Below, in pieces: positions 13,040 through 24,639 of a stretch of 64,000 nt of DNA. The position numbers were made by a program, and so were the translations under genes. A model generated the notes under the pieces. That model saw nothing but the letters and a program-made list of their open reading frames with translations. It was not told the DNA's origin and searched no databases. The DNA is from Brachionus manjavacas. Taxonomy: Eukaryota; Rotifera; Eurotatoria; Ploima; Brachionidae. Positions within the stretch are counted from its first letter, which is position 1. Every line of letters starts with the position of its first letter. The DNA lies in the NCBI GenBank assembly GCA_019054805.1, contig JAHQIY010000025.1, positions 186,001 through 250,000 on the forward strand, read 5' to 3'.

Positions 13040-13600
13040 TCTAATCGATGCTTTTGTTGCTAATGTAGATCTGTCTCTCTTTTTTTTGTCCGATGGGATC
13101 TGATTTAGCTATTAATGGAGGACTGACTTCCTTTAATCTAATAGCCATACCAACTAGATGCTTGCACATAAGCTTCTTTAGAAAGCAAGGACAAGTGCAT
13201 TTAGCTTTTTACCAATCTTGACAATTTTCTCTATCAAGACACCATATATTAAATGACTTCACAAAATGATCAGAAGTCTTGAATTTTCCAGATTAGTAAC
13301 GCTTAAACTCAGCAGCAGAAATCTTATATTTAAATCATCTGAAGGAATGTAAAACTATTCATCTATTATTTTAATTTCCTGTGATTCCATGGCCCATTGG
13401 TAGCAATTCGTCCACAAATTAAGGAAAATAGTTCTGGTTATTGCAATGGTTTAGAAGACACATCTTTGCACTGTATTGTTTGCATTTTTTTTCAGATTTA
13501 ATTGACAAGTTACTTTAAAACCTTCGCCTGTATCATATTTGGTGCATTTTGACCATTCCTTTGATATACTTTTTTTACATCATCGGCGTTGTCAAATATT
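13040..13600 (-). pseudogene. SWIM zinc-finger fragment of a MULE-like transposase
   Basis: The minus strand over 13040-13205 reads C-T-C-P-C-F-L-K-K-L-M-C-K-H followed by LVGMAIRLK, the CxC...CxH pattern of a SWIM zinc finger. It continues into a SDPIGQKK tail and an ...ATKAS-like stretch reached only by frame change. Upstream (13205-13600) the same strand keeps scattered readable pieces broken by stops. SWIM fingers of this type are typical of MULE transposases and relatives. The copy is dead. Confidence 0.55.
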
Positions 13601-14298
13601 TTATTTAATCAAGTCACCACTAAGATTAATTAATACTCTTAAAGAATTTCTATTTTTACAATTTTTTTATTTTACACATATTTGATTTTGTTTGTCTCAA
13701 TTAAATATTTAACTACTTGGTTATTTTAGGATTTTCAAGTAAACACATTGATTCATTCTTCAAATTTGTTTTGTCACTTCATTGATAATAATACTCATGA
13801 AAAAAAAATTTTAATAATTTTCTTTGATAAAAAATAAAAATAATCGAATTGATCAAATAGCTGTTTTTTTAATAGAACTTAAATATTAAATATTTCTGTC
13901 CATCATAAAAATAATTAAATAAATTGAAAAAAAAATTTGATACAAGACAAAAATATTCCATCATAATTGATTTGTATTCAACGGAAGGAGCTTACTTTTT
14001 GCTTAAAAAAATGATATTTTAAAAAACCATAAAAAAATAAAAATTAGATTGAATTTAAAAAACATACATCTTAAAGGTTCTTCTAATTTGAATTAAAAGC
14101 AATTTTTGATTTATGAAATGAAGGTTTTATTTAATAAAGATTTTTAAAGATTTTTTAATTAAAAAATATGGAAATTCAAAAATCCATAATTGCTAAAATC
14201 TAGCATTTTTCTGAAAAGCAATTTTTATTTTTTTAATTATAATTTAATCTTAACTCTTATATTTTTTTTAATACCAAAATTATTAGTTTAATTAAAAG

Positions 14299-15435
14299 TC
14301 CCTTAGGGGAGCGTCCTCGGACCTCTCCTCTTCGTCATCTTCATAGATGACATGCCGGCAGTTGTCAATCACATTATCAAGCTTTTTGCAGATGACAGCA
14401 AACTTATCGGGGTGATTTAAAATAGCGTTGACCTTGAGCTTGTCCAGAAAGACCTAGACGCCCTTGTCCACTGGGCCAATGAATGGCGTATGTTGTTCCA
14501 CTCGGATAAATGCAAAGTCATGGAAATAAGTAAGAAAAGCTGTACTAGACCACAACTCACCATGGAAAAGACAGATTCCTCAAACAGACACGTCCTGGAA
14601 ATATACTGAAGTGGAACGTGACCTTGGCATTATGTTATCCTCCAACTTGAAATCGGAGAACCAGATATCGAATGCGGTGTCAAAAGCAAGAAGTGCACTA
14701 AGTATCCTTAGAAAGACATTCAAATGCTGGACACCGACCATCTTCAGAACCCTCTACACCACCTTTGTCCGCCCACATCTAGAATACGCCGCTGTGGCCT
14801 GGTCACCACATCTAAGGAGAGACATCACCTCCATAGAGAATTTCTAAAGGAGAGCTACCAAACTGGTCAAACAGTTTAAAAGCTTTGACTACAGTGAGAG
14901 ACTGATGAAACTAAATCTAACCTCCCTGGAGGACAGGAGGACGAGAGGTGATCTTATTCAATTCTATAAATGTTACACAGGCACCAACATTGTAAACTGG
15001 CACATGCCCCGTCTGTCAAAGTCAACGGTAGAACAAGAAGAAGCTCCAACCAGCACAGCTTTGTCCGACCAGTCCCAGCCAACAGCCAACTGAGAGAGCA
15101 CTTTTTCACTTATAGAGTGACTATGCCATGGAATGCCCTACCCCAAGAGATCGTACAATCCATATCCGTCAACCAATTCAAGAACAGACTAGATAAGTAC
15201 AGACGTAAGGAGAAACCTACCATGGATGGAGTCCTGAGGCTCGGTAGAATCGATACGAGGGAATGGTGACCTAAGGAATAATCAAGCTTCAGTGTGATGA
15301 AGGCAGAGCTGGAAGTGACTGTGCTCTAAACACAGTGTACAAACCACAGTTACCATAGATGGGATACTACTGTTTCTCATCTTCGCAAGTCTAGCTTGCT
15401 AGCTTGTTGTTACTTATATTATTATTATTATTATT
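14299..15435 (+). mobile_element. 5'-truncated CR1/L2-like LINE with RT palm and C-terminal domain
   Basis: Starting at about 14301 the plus strand reads P-stop-GSVLGPLLFVIFIDDMP, the RT motif PQGSVLGPLLF with the Q codon turned to TAG, then LFADDSKL. Further on come a DLGIMLSSNLK segment, the RTLYTTFVRPHLEYA motif (about 14750-14800) and a LTSLEDRRTRGDLIQFYK segment (14905 on), spread over three frames (open parts 14611-14847, 14905-15093, 14970-15269). It ends with a 3' UTR stem-loop and (ATT)n at 15412-15440. The 8-mer attaaaag lies at 14291-14298 and 15436-15443, a likely target-site duplication partly shared with the tail. Dead copy. Confidence 0.85.
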
Positions 15436-15443
15436 ATTAAAAG

Positions 15444-16880
15444 CGCAAATTACTTTTTTTTTCAAGTCATTTCTGAATTTCAAAATAGAAATAACTTTTA
15501 AGAATTTATGTAATAAAAATAATAAAAATAAATATGGAATAATTAGGAAATAGGAAAATTACAGTTTTATTGAGAAAGTAAATCTGCAAACAAGTGATTT
15601 ACTTTTTTGATACTTTAATCAAATTTCTTACTAATTCTAAAAATTTCGAGTCAAAAGACGTAGACTTTTGATAAAAATAAAATTCAAATATTAATCAAAG
15701 AATTTTAAAATAATTTTAATATTTGAATCATAAATTTATTTTTGGTGATTTAAAAAAAAAAGTTAAATAAATTTCAATTAAAATCGATACCGCAAAGTTT
15801 GAATAAAATAAATCGGAAATTTTTTTTATTTATTTTTGTAAAAAATAGATAAAATTCCTTAATTTTTAAGATGATATATAAAATTTCAAAAATCATTAAA
15901 TTAAAAACAAGTCCAATATTTTGAACTTATTCACACTATGTCTTATAATTTTAATTAAAAAATAATTAAAGACAAAATACGCAAATTTTTTTTCTTTAAC
16001 AATTTTAAATTTATGTAAAAATCATAAAACGAAAATGGAATAATTTTTTTTTCAAGTTCATTTTATTTAGTTTTGTTTGAAAAAACTTTAAAATAAAGTT
16101 AAATAAAATATAGAAGAAAATTTAAATAAATAAAATTGAAATTTAAATGAAAAAAATAATATATATTAATTAAATTTTTTTCATGAATAATTTTCAATAA
16201 GTTAAAATAATGTCAGAAAATATTTTCTTAATTCGGAATTTTCATTATTCCGACATTTAATTGTCGAACCAAACAAACTGAATTAACTAGGGTATTCTCT
16301 TCCTAATTCAAAGATTTCAAAAAAAAAAAAATCGACTGATTTTTTATTACAATATTTTAATATTTTAAGTACTATATGATAAAATAATTTAAATAAACAA
16401 TAAAAAAACAACAAATAGATGAATAAGCATAGTAATTTATAATTTTATTAAAGTAAAAAAAAAACAAAGACAAATATTTCAGTAAAACAGATTATTCTAA
16501 AGTATAATATATTCTAGCACATTTATATTAAAAAAAAGGAAAAAAAATTCGAATTAATGTTTTTGAAATCGAACGTTCAATTCTGATAAATATTTTGGAA
16601 AATTTTCAACCAAAGCTTTTTTCGTAATTAAATATTTTACAAAAATTGAAAAAAAAAAAAAACTAATTTCGGCTCTTGAGAATCGAATTCATTCATTTCT
16701 GGATTCGGTTCACCCGATTCAGCCAAAAATCTAAATGCCCTGTCTGCACCCTCACCACCAAAACAAAAATGTCTTTATTTTTTTATCCAAAATATGGCAC
16801 TGCTTTGATGCAAAAATTTTCCAAATTACTCTCACAAAACCGACGGCAAATCGCGAAAATCTAACAACAAAAAAAAACAG
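15444..16880. other. AT-rich DNA and 3' flank of the egghead gene
   Basis: No coding signal apart from low-complexity frames. A minus-strand AATAAA (plus 16774-16779), about 100 bp past the egghead stop, is the best candidate cleavage signal for that gene. Confidence 0.5.
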
Positions 16881-18272
16881 CTACACCTGATAGGACTCGA
16901 CTGGTTTGTACTTCTGAACTATGTAAAAGCTATGCTTGTTGCCAAAGAGGCCCCACACGACCGCAATATTCTCGATGACAATCACAAATGGAATTGTGCA
17001 AAGCGCCCCAGCCACGCACAGAACAAACTTCATGTAGCCGTAGCGCGTAACACTGAAAGACTTGACTGCTCCGATAATGTACAAATAGAGATTGACAGCT
17101 CCGACAAAACAGGTCAGGAAGTCGAAGAGTTGGCCCACTGGAATAGGATAGAAAGCGGACAGGTAGACATTGGAGGTTGTGAGAGGCAGAGTGAGCCAAC
17201 TGTAGAGAGCCAGCGAGAGACAAATGCGAGAGCGTATGGGAAGGTTGGGGTCGTGGACGACCAGAAAAATGCCCTGCATCCATCTTTTTCGTTGTTGAAG
17301 AAAGTCCCAAAAGGAGAACGGTGACTTTTCCCACATTTCGCCATCGATCCATCCGAACGAATAGCCCTTGGTCATGGCGGACATGGCAAAGTAGGTGTCC
17401 TCTGCAATGCTGCCCGCAAAGCCGTTGTCGAACGAGACATCGCGCTCAAAGCCCGCATTGCACACCACAAATGAGCCCTTGAACAGAAACAATGGCTTGT
17501 TGAATTTGCGCAGACAAAATCTGAGCATGCCCATGTCGGCGCCGACCCGGAACGAATCGGCCAGTGTGGTCACCCAATTGACAATTTCCTCGTTGGCGTA
17601 TGTGATCAAGCCTTGGCCAATTTGGTGCTTGCCTTCGAACAAAAAGTTCAGGATGCCAGCCACTGAGCCCTCGGTGAGCAAAGTCTCTTCGTCCAAGTGC
17701 ACTATCCAAGCATCGTCATTCAGCAGGTTGACGCCGTCCTCTAGAGCATACTGCAAAGCCCTTGATTTGAACAGACTGTTCGACCTGGTGCTATAGTTGG
17801 CAGGCACCACTATTTCTCTAATGCGCGCATTTTTAGGAAGATTGAGCGCCTTATCAGTGACCACTTCGATGATAAAGTTGTCAAGTCCCAAGTCCAAGCA
17901 AGTGTTCATGTTTCTGAACACGTTGCGCTTCACCAGCTCCGAGTAGTCGCCTCGTGTGACCACGCGAATGCTGATGAAGGGCGCGAGAAGCGGTGATCCG
18001 CGGATTTGAGACTTTTCCGGAAAAACGTTGTAGATTATTAGTCCGAGTGCGTGGCAAATGCACAGTGGCAGTGGCAAAAAGCTCAAAAATCTGAGTGAGT
18101 AGAGGACAATTGTCCAAATCAGGCCATACTCTTTGACTGGTTCCACTGAATCTCGATCAAAATGAACTTCCCAAATTCGGATTCCGCCAGCGCTTATTTC
18201 AAAGCCGAACAAAAGTGTCAAAAAGGATATGACATGTAAAATGTGTCTTCTGTTCGATTTGGTTGCCAACAT
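16881..18272 (-). CDS. egh: Egghead/BRE-3 beta-1,4-mannosyltransferase (GT2)
   Basis: 463 residues in one exon, close to the length I recall for Drosophila Egghead (457). The family transfers mannose from GDP-mannose to glucosylceramide to make mactosylceramide, first committed step of arthro-series glycosphingolipids, in Golgi/ER membranes. Seen: an N-terminal membrane segment (about 11-30), a second hydrophobic stretch (51-80), then the GT2 catalytic domain. Likely catalytic elements are D140, the HLDEET motif (H192-T197, D194/E196), E291-D292 in SIAEDTYF, and QRKRW (Q327, R330, W331). The segments NKPLFLFKGSFVV and EMWEKSPFSFWDF are typical of Egghead. Several C-terminal hydrophobic helices (about 352-440) follow. 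Codons are GC-richer than the flanks, fitting a conserved gene. A single-enzyme locus; no pathway neighbours in the window. Confidence 0.95.
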   Translation of the reverse strand: MLATKSNRRHILHVISFLTLLFGFEISAGGIRIWEVHFDRDSVEPVKEYGLIWTIVLYSLRFLSFLPLPLCICHALGLIIYNVFPEKSQIRGSPLLAPFISIRVVTRGDYSELVKRNVFRNMNTCLDLGLDNFIIEVVTDKALNLPKNARIREIVVPANYSTRSNSLFKSRALQYALEDGVNLLNDDAWIVHLDEETLLTEGSVAGILNFLFEGKHQIGQGLITYANEEIVNWVTTLADSFRVGADMGMLRFCLRKFNKPLFLFKGSFVVCNAGFERDVSFDNGFAGSIAEDTYFAMSAMTKGYSFGWIDGEMWEKSPFSFWDFLQQRKRWMQGIFLVVHDPNLPIRSRICLSLALYSWLTLPLTTSNVYLSAFYPIPVGQLFDFLTCFVGAVNLYLYIIGAVKSFSVTRYGYMKFVLCVAGALCTIPFVIVIENIAVVWGLFGNKHSFYIVQKYKPVESYQV

Positions 18273-21200
18273 TTTCTAAAATAATAAAAAAAAAAATATA
18301 ATTTAATTCTACAAATATAAAATTTTTTTTTCTTAATTTTTAAATTTAGATAAAAACGAGTTTAGATAGATAATTCTGCTTTTTTAATCAAGTAACTTAT
18401 TTTCACGTGATTTTGATAGGAATTGCTCTTTTATTTTTTGAATATTTTTTCTTTTCGACTCACACATAAAATCTTAAAATCGGATTCTAATTAATTTAAA
18501 TTTATCTACAAAATTATTTTCTCCAATTTCGCTATTTTTACATTCTCATCGTCATCAGCAAGTTTCCTGCTTGTTTCGAGTTTGTTGGCACGGGCTTCAC
18601 TAGAAATGGTACAAGTCTGATAAAATTTATTTAACAAACTCATAATTTAGAATTTTTTATTTTTTCTAAAATTATTTCAATTAAAATCCTAAAAAAATAA
18701 TAAAGAAAATTCCTGGTAATAGAATGTTGGTAATGGTAGTTAATTATCCCAACACATAATAAAATATTAAAATATTAGAAAAATTTAGCTAATTTAAAAA
18801 AGTAAAAAACTAAATGTAAATTTTCGGACGATTATCAATAATTAAATTAAAGATTTTAATTCATAAAAAGTTTAATAATTAATTTAAATTTTAACTAATG
18901 GTCCTCTAATCTACAGCATACCGAATCCCTAAATCAGGGCTCTGCCCCGGAACCCGTTTAATTTTTATATGACAATCAGTTTTGTTTTTATATGACGGTG
19001 TAATAATTTTACAAAAATTAAAATGAAATAAGATTTGCTAAAAAAAGTATTCCTTACACAAATTATTTATTTACAAGATAATTCCAAACACTAGATTCAT
19101 TTAAAAAAAAAAAAAAATTGAAATTTCTGAGTTCAAAAATTTACTCTTTGGATTAGGGTTACTCTAATAATTTGATTATCTAATTAAACCAACTCATCAC
19201 TTAAAATTTATTTATTAGTATAATTAATTTTTTTTTAAATTTTCTATAAAAAATTGAAAAATTTGAATAGAATTTCCTGGTTATATCATGTAGGTACGGG
19301 CTATTGCACAAGGCTTAATTAGTCAATCAACTCAGCTCATAATATGTCCTATTTAATTGTAAAAAATTTTAATCAGGATTTGTTTTTTTATTTTCATTCA
19401 GTACAAATTATTTGAATTTGAAAAAACTTAATAAAAGAGGACTGATAAAAAATTTATTTTGGAATGGGAAATTTTGGTGAAATAAGAATTGGTAAGAAAT
19501 TTAAAATTCTTTCTTATTTGAAATTCTGATATGTTACCTAAATTCTTTCTGACTTTAAATAAAAAGTCATGTTTTGTGTCAAATCTTAACAATTCTTAAT
19601 TCATTAAAATTTCGAATTTTAAAAATTCACTTTAAAATATTTTTCTACTTTTAGTTTATAGTCACGTGTTGCACTAGCAATGGTGTAAGTCCTAATTATT
19701 TAACTAACCCAATTTATAAAATATTTATTAAAAAAAAATACAATAATAATTTTTTTTAATTATTTTCACAACTCAATTAAAATTCGGAAAAAAAAATTCT
19801 TTTGAAAGATTTTTTCTAATGTAAATAATCAAGCTATGTTCCTAAATATTGATCGATTATATCGAATTAAATTGAAACAAAATTTGATAATTTGAGCATT
19901 TTTTAGCTTCGACAAATTCAACAAATTTGAATAGCTTTTTACAATCTTAAGTGAGTAATTTTGCGTGCTAGAGTCCAGTTTAACCCAAATACTAAAGAAA
20001 AACTATTAGACCTATAGTTTGGTATATTCGAGTATTAATTATTAATAAGAAGCTGGTTTAACCTATATACTCGAAATGAAGTATTTTTCTAAAACATAAG
20101 TTTTCGGCAAAATGATAGCCTCAAAATTGTTTGAAAATTTTCTAGTTTGTTCATGGCAACATTTTTTAAAGTAACCCTTTCGGTCTTTACTTTTCATATT
20201 TATATTAAAATTAATTTAAAAATTTTTCTGAAATTATAAAATATTAAGAGTTCTAATTTAAAACATGTCTTGATATTGGGCGTCCAGCAAGAAAATTGGC
20301 AAAAAGAGCGATTTAACCCTTTTCTTGAAGCTTCAATGACCAAAATTATACCAAATGACATAATCAGAAGCATTTTTCCTTATATCTTTGTTTAATGGTG
20401 AAAAGACTCATTATTCCTCAGAGTCTATTGAAACTCAAATAAAATAAAAAAAATTCAAACTTCATTTGCGATCATAGCAAACTATTTTTTTGTCAAAGTG
20501 ATAACCAAGCACGTAAATAAAGATGAATAATACCGAGTCTAAAATTACACCTTAGCTAAGACCTCATTTTTAGTTTGTAGCTAATTTTAGTTGTCAATGC
20601 AAAACAAAAATCAAGTACTTCTTGGTCAACAAAAACACTTTTTTTTCTTGCTAAAGATGGATATCTTGAGCTGAACACTTAAGATGAATTTGAGCCAATT
20701 TGAATAAATTTAGAAACTCAGCTTTTTAATCTAAATTTTATGAAAGAATTATTTTTTCTTTATTTGTCAAATAAGATAATAGCTGGGGGATTTGTAAATT
20801 TGCTTTGGAAAATTAAAACAAAAATTATAAATTTAAATAATTAGATTTAATTAAACTTTTCAAAATACTTACCAACAAATGTGATAGTAATGGCACTAGA
20901 CTCATGACAGAACTGTTCGCAAGATCAAGCTACGTCTAAAACAAGTTAATCTAAATTATAAATTCCAAAAATAAAATTCAATTCAATTTGAATAATGAAA
21001 GAACAAAATAAAAAAAAATGAAAAAAAAAGCTAGAGATTAAACTTTGCTGTGTGTTACATCAATATGTTCAGAACCAGTTTTGCAAAATTAAAAAAATAT
21101 GAAATGCAAAATTTACAATGATAAACACTTCAAGACAAAATTTCTATTTGTTTAACATATTAAATTCACCTGTTTTGTACAAAATTTTAATAAAAATTAC

Positions 21201-23135
21201 TTTCGATAATTACTCTTTTCTTATCTTGAATAAAAAAATTATTAATCAAACTATTACTAATATAAGATTCACTCAATACTTTGATGCTTTAATTACATAA
21301 CTTTTTTGTCAACAATTTCAAAACCAAATAACATGCATCTTCATTGGGATCATTATTACTAGAAATAATTCCAGATTTTAATTTCTATTTGAATTCTTCA
21401 AGCATCTTAGTATAATGTTTTCCAGCGAATGTATAATAATCTAAAAAAATATTAATAATGGATGAAAGGAAAACAAAAAATTACCTTTTAAGCTGAGTTT
21501 AAAAATATTTTATTAACAAAATGATCGGAAGAATGTTTAAGGATGAATGTTGTAGCTTTACAAAACGATCAAAGTTTATTCTATGAGAGAATCTTGTTTA
21601 TAATCTTTTATGATAATAAAATGCAAAAAATATTAAATCCTGCTATTAGTTCTAACTTGTTGAGGAATATTGAAAATTAGAAACCAACAAAAAATGAGAC
21701 TTTACTTCGCTATTAGATAACTTCGATCTGTATAATTTTAAATTATGCCGAATATTTCATCTAAGGGTATTATTTGCTTTTAAAACATGCCAAACTAATA
21801 AAAAAAATATTTTTCTAAATATTGACAGAACAATTCAAAATTTAAAAATTGCCAAATGAGATGGGTTTTTATAGAATAAAAGCAAAAATTTATCTTTTTC
21901 TCCATGGAGACCATCATCGCTTTTTTGGTGACAAAAAATCTCTATTAACTTTAACATTTCAAATATTCTAAAAATTATGCCCTTATTCTCCCTTGGCTAC
22001 AAAGCACACTTTAGCGAGATTGAATTCATTTCAAAAATTTATGGTCTTCTTTATTTACTTTGCAAGCATAAAAATGAACTTGATTCTTGATTTTTTTTAA
22101 ATTATCATCAAAAAACAAGATTATTTTTATTATTAGAATCCTTGATTTCAATCAAGCGATTTACAAATTTACAAATTTTTTTGAAAAATTTTTTAAATTT
22201 TATTAAACATAGATTTTCCTTAAGAATTCAATGTTTTGTAATCGGAAAAATCGAATTAGTAATACTAATTTTAGAATAAAAATGAGATCGGAAAAAGATG
22301 CCTAGAAGAGTAAAATAGAAATTAATAATAAATGCTTTTTTATCTCGATAGAACTGAAAAAATTGTGAAACAAATTTTTTCTGAAGTACTGAACGTCATA
22401 AAGTGAAATGTTAAAAATCAATATTTCAGCAAAAATTCATGACAAGTCTAGGAAATCCGAAAAGAATTAAATAAAAAAAAATTGAATATTTTTTATTCAA
22501 TACAGATGCTTTTACATTATTTTACTGCTAATAAAATTTATCAAAAATTTTTTTCCTTTCATAGTTCAAGTGATTTATTCTAAAGCACGATAAACAAATA
22601 TTTTAAAAATGGTAAAAATACATTTATTAAATAAATTTATCATTTCATATATTGACAACAAAATTAATGAGTAAAAAATCGCTATCTTTTTTTCAAATTT
22701 TTAAATAACTTGATATCCCAAAATATTGAATTTCTTAACTTTTAAAATTATTTTATCTACCCCTTATTAAGTAAAATTAATACCAACATATGAGTTTGAA
22801 GATAGAGTTTTTTTTTGATTTTTTTAACTCGAAAACAAAACTCAATTATGGAAATAATCATCTTTGGTAAAAATGATCTTCTAGTAAATTTACTGTGCAA
22901 CTTTAATTAACTTTCTTTCATTTGGAATTTCGGTGATTTGACAATGCAAATTTTCAAATCATTGAAGAAGCCTCGTGTGTAATTATATCAAAAAAGCAGA
23001 TAAAAAAAGCGAAATTATAATTACATGATTGATTGAGCATAATTCAAAATAGTATATCTCATAATAACATAACAATAGATTAGTAAAGATTAAAAATAAT
23101 CATTTTTAAATTCAAAATAACATCATTTAATTGTT
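18273..23135. other. Intergenic AT-rich region with small diverged repeats
   Basis: No gene recognised. It holds three or four diverged copies of a ~65-bp motif (about 18585-18650, 19292-19350, 19657-19725 and weakly 20875-20925) and a GC-rich hairpin at 18905-18965. A GRPARKLAKRAI-like stretch near 20277-20312 could be a scrap of a Tc1 helix-turn-helix but is too short to call. Confidence 0.5.
18905..18965 (-). repeat. GC-rich hairpin repeat, also at 40808-40860
   Basis: Isolated GC-rich block in AT-rich DNA. Its reverse complement (AACGGGTTCCGGGGCAGAGC...) matches the plus strand at 40814-40850 over about 35 bp. Both copies can pair as CCGGG/CCCGG-type stems. Origin unknown; a transposon terminus is possible. 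Confidence 0.5.
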
Positions 23136-23139
23136 TATT

Positions 23140-23200
23140 ATTAATTCATTTATTCGTTTATCTGCGCCGAGCTAAAGCTCCTTCAGATTAAAAAATTAAA
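23140..23200 (-). repeat. LINE-A 3' tail fragment
   Basis: Well-kept tail: TTATTCGTTTATCTGCGCCG then AGCTAAAGCTCCTTCAGATT on the plus strand, the reverse complement of the LINE-A 3' end with its GAGC/GCTC stem. Confidence 0.7.
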
Positions 23201-23774
23201 TCAAAAAAGTCAAATGAAATTCTAAAACAATTTCACAGTAAAATTTTATGTTGAAAATCGAATATTGCAATTAATTTAGAATTTAAAAATTTTTTAATAA
23301 ATATTTTTAAAAAAAGCTTTTAGTTTTAAAATAATTGAATATTTATTCGTATTTGAATTTGAACAAAAAATCAACCTGATTCTGATAAAATTATCGAAAA
23401 TTGAGTATTAAAATTATTTAATTTTTTATTTTGAAAACAAAATTTGATAGTTTATTTGTTTGTCTTACATAAATCAAAAGGATTTTTTCTAAGAAAATTC
23501 CAAATTATATTTGTATATCTTTTTCAATTTTTTTTTAAGAAAATGTCAAAAATCTGGAGCCTGCTTCTTTTCTCATTATTTTGTGAAATAATATCTTGAG
23601 TTATGCGATAATTTTGCAACTCTAAAATTCAATTAAGAAAATTAACTAATCATTTAAAAATGATAATTAAAGTAAATTTATTTGGTCCTTAAATTTGAAT
23701 TTTAGATATAAAAAAACTCGAATTTAAAAAAAAAATTTTATAAAATTACATTTTATATGATGGAATATATAAAA

Positions 23775-24110
23775 TGTGTTTAAATTTATGACTAATAAAA
23801 AAAACAATGTATGTATAAATACAGCTTGCGCTTCATAAAATAAAAGAGATTCTAATTTTAAGAGTAATAAAGAAGCTTACTAAACAAAATTAGTTTCCAT
23901 TCTCCTCCTCCTCCATTGCCCCAAGTTTCACATTGGTGATAGCGATCGTGCTTTGAGACGATCAAAATCAGAAATAGTAGCGAGAGGAACGATCAAGACT
24001 AGGAAGCTAGCAAGCAAAAAGAGACTGTTTCTTAAATTTGTAAAGCCAGTCGCGAGAGAATTAGCAAGAAAAGATTGAGTTATAAAGCGTGTAAAGCCAA
24101 TTGAAATTAA
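23775..24110 (+). mobile_element. Possible LTR end and primer-binding site of an LTR retrotransposon
   Basis: A TATAAATA box (about 23814) is followed by AATAAA-like signals (23870), a C/T-rich stretch and TTTCACA. Immediately after comes TTGGTGATAGCGATCGTG, which starts like a tRNA primer-binding site (TGG...). This order (TATA, poly(A) signal, CA end, PBS) is that of an LTR and leader. The 5' LTR edge is not clear and no second LTR was found in the window. Confidence 0.35.
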
Positions 24111-24638
24111 GAATACAAGTCAGCTGAGTTTTTAAAACTGAATATTCGGAAATTTGGGAATGTTCCGAATAACAAAGACCTAATTCTTACCCTACTGAAA
24201 AGTAGGTGTAGGGAACTGGGGCTGTCGTTGCCCCTTTATGCCCACGTGGTCCAGTCCGCGGGACTACTGCCGTGCCACGGATACACATGCCTGGAGCGCA
24301 TTGACGACAACGAGGTGCTCCTGGACCAGCGTATGTATTTTGAAGAAAACCGACTTCTCTTCGAAGTACACCGGGTAGCTTTAATCGACCCGGAGTGCAT
24401 GGCCGGTTGGTTGCGAAGACGACGTCCTCAACTCTTGAGGAGTCAGGACGAATTGGCGCAGAACCCACCAGATCAAATGCTACCTGAGCAACAACAGCAA
24501 GAACGACAACAACAGAAAGAACGACAACAACAGCAAGAGCGACAACAACCGGAGCCCGAGCCAGAGCGAGCTCTCGTCCTTGCTCTATTTGGAGGCTCAA
24601 AAAAAATCTTACAAGAATTCAAAATTCTTTACTCTTAA
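24111..24638 (+). pseudogene. Q-rich gag-like open frame after the LTR-like leader
   Basis: Open frame of about 175 codons after a TAA at 24108, with no in-frame ATG near its start. It reads FGNVPNNKDLILTLLKSR, then ELGLSLPLYAHVVQSAGLL and a cysteine/tryptophan-containing stretch. It ends in QQQQERQQQKERQQQQERQQ-type repeats and PEPEPER. The GC content is far above the flanks. Position behind an LTR-like leader suggests a Gag remnant, but no capsid or zinc-knuckle motif is visible. A host exon is possible. Confidence 0.35.
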
Positions 24639-24639
24639 G

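Noticed and set aside
15325-15340. CACAGTG heptamer resembling a RAG recombination signal (also inverted at about 470)
   Set aside because: It is part of the 3' UTR stem-loop of a LINE family, with no nonamer at 12 or 23 bp and no link to the RAG1-like gene.
16932-17796. Open frames opposite egghead
   Set aside because: Mirror frames of a GC-rich conserved gene; no independent motif.
24187-24600. Minus-strand frame over the Q-rich region
   Set aside because: Val/Ala-rich reverse reading of the Q-repeat; the plus frame shows the more protein-like pattern.
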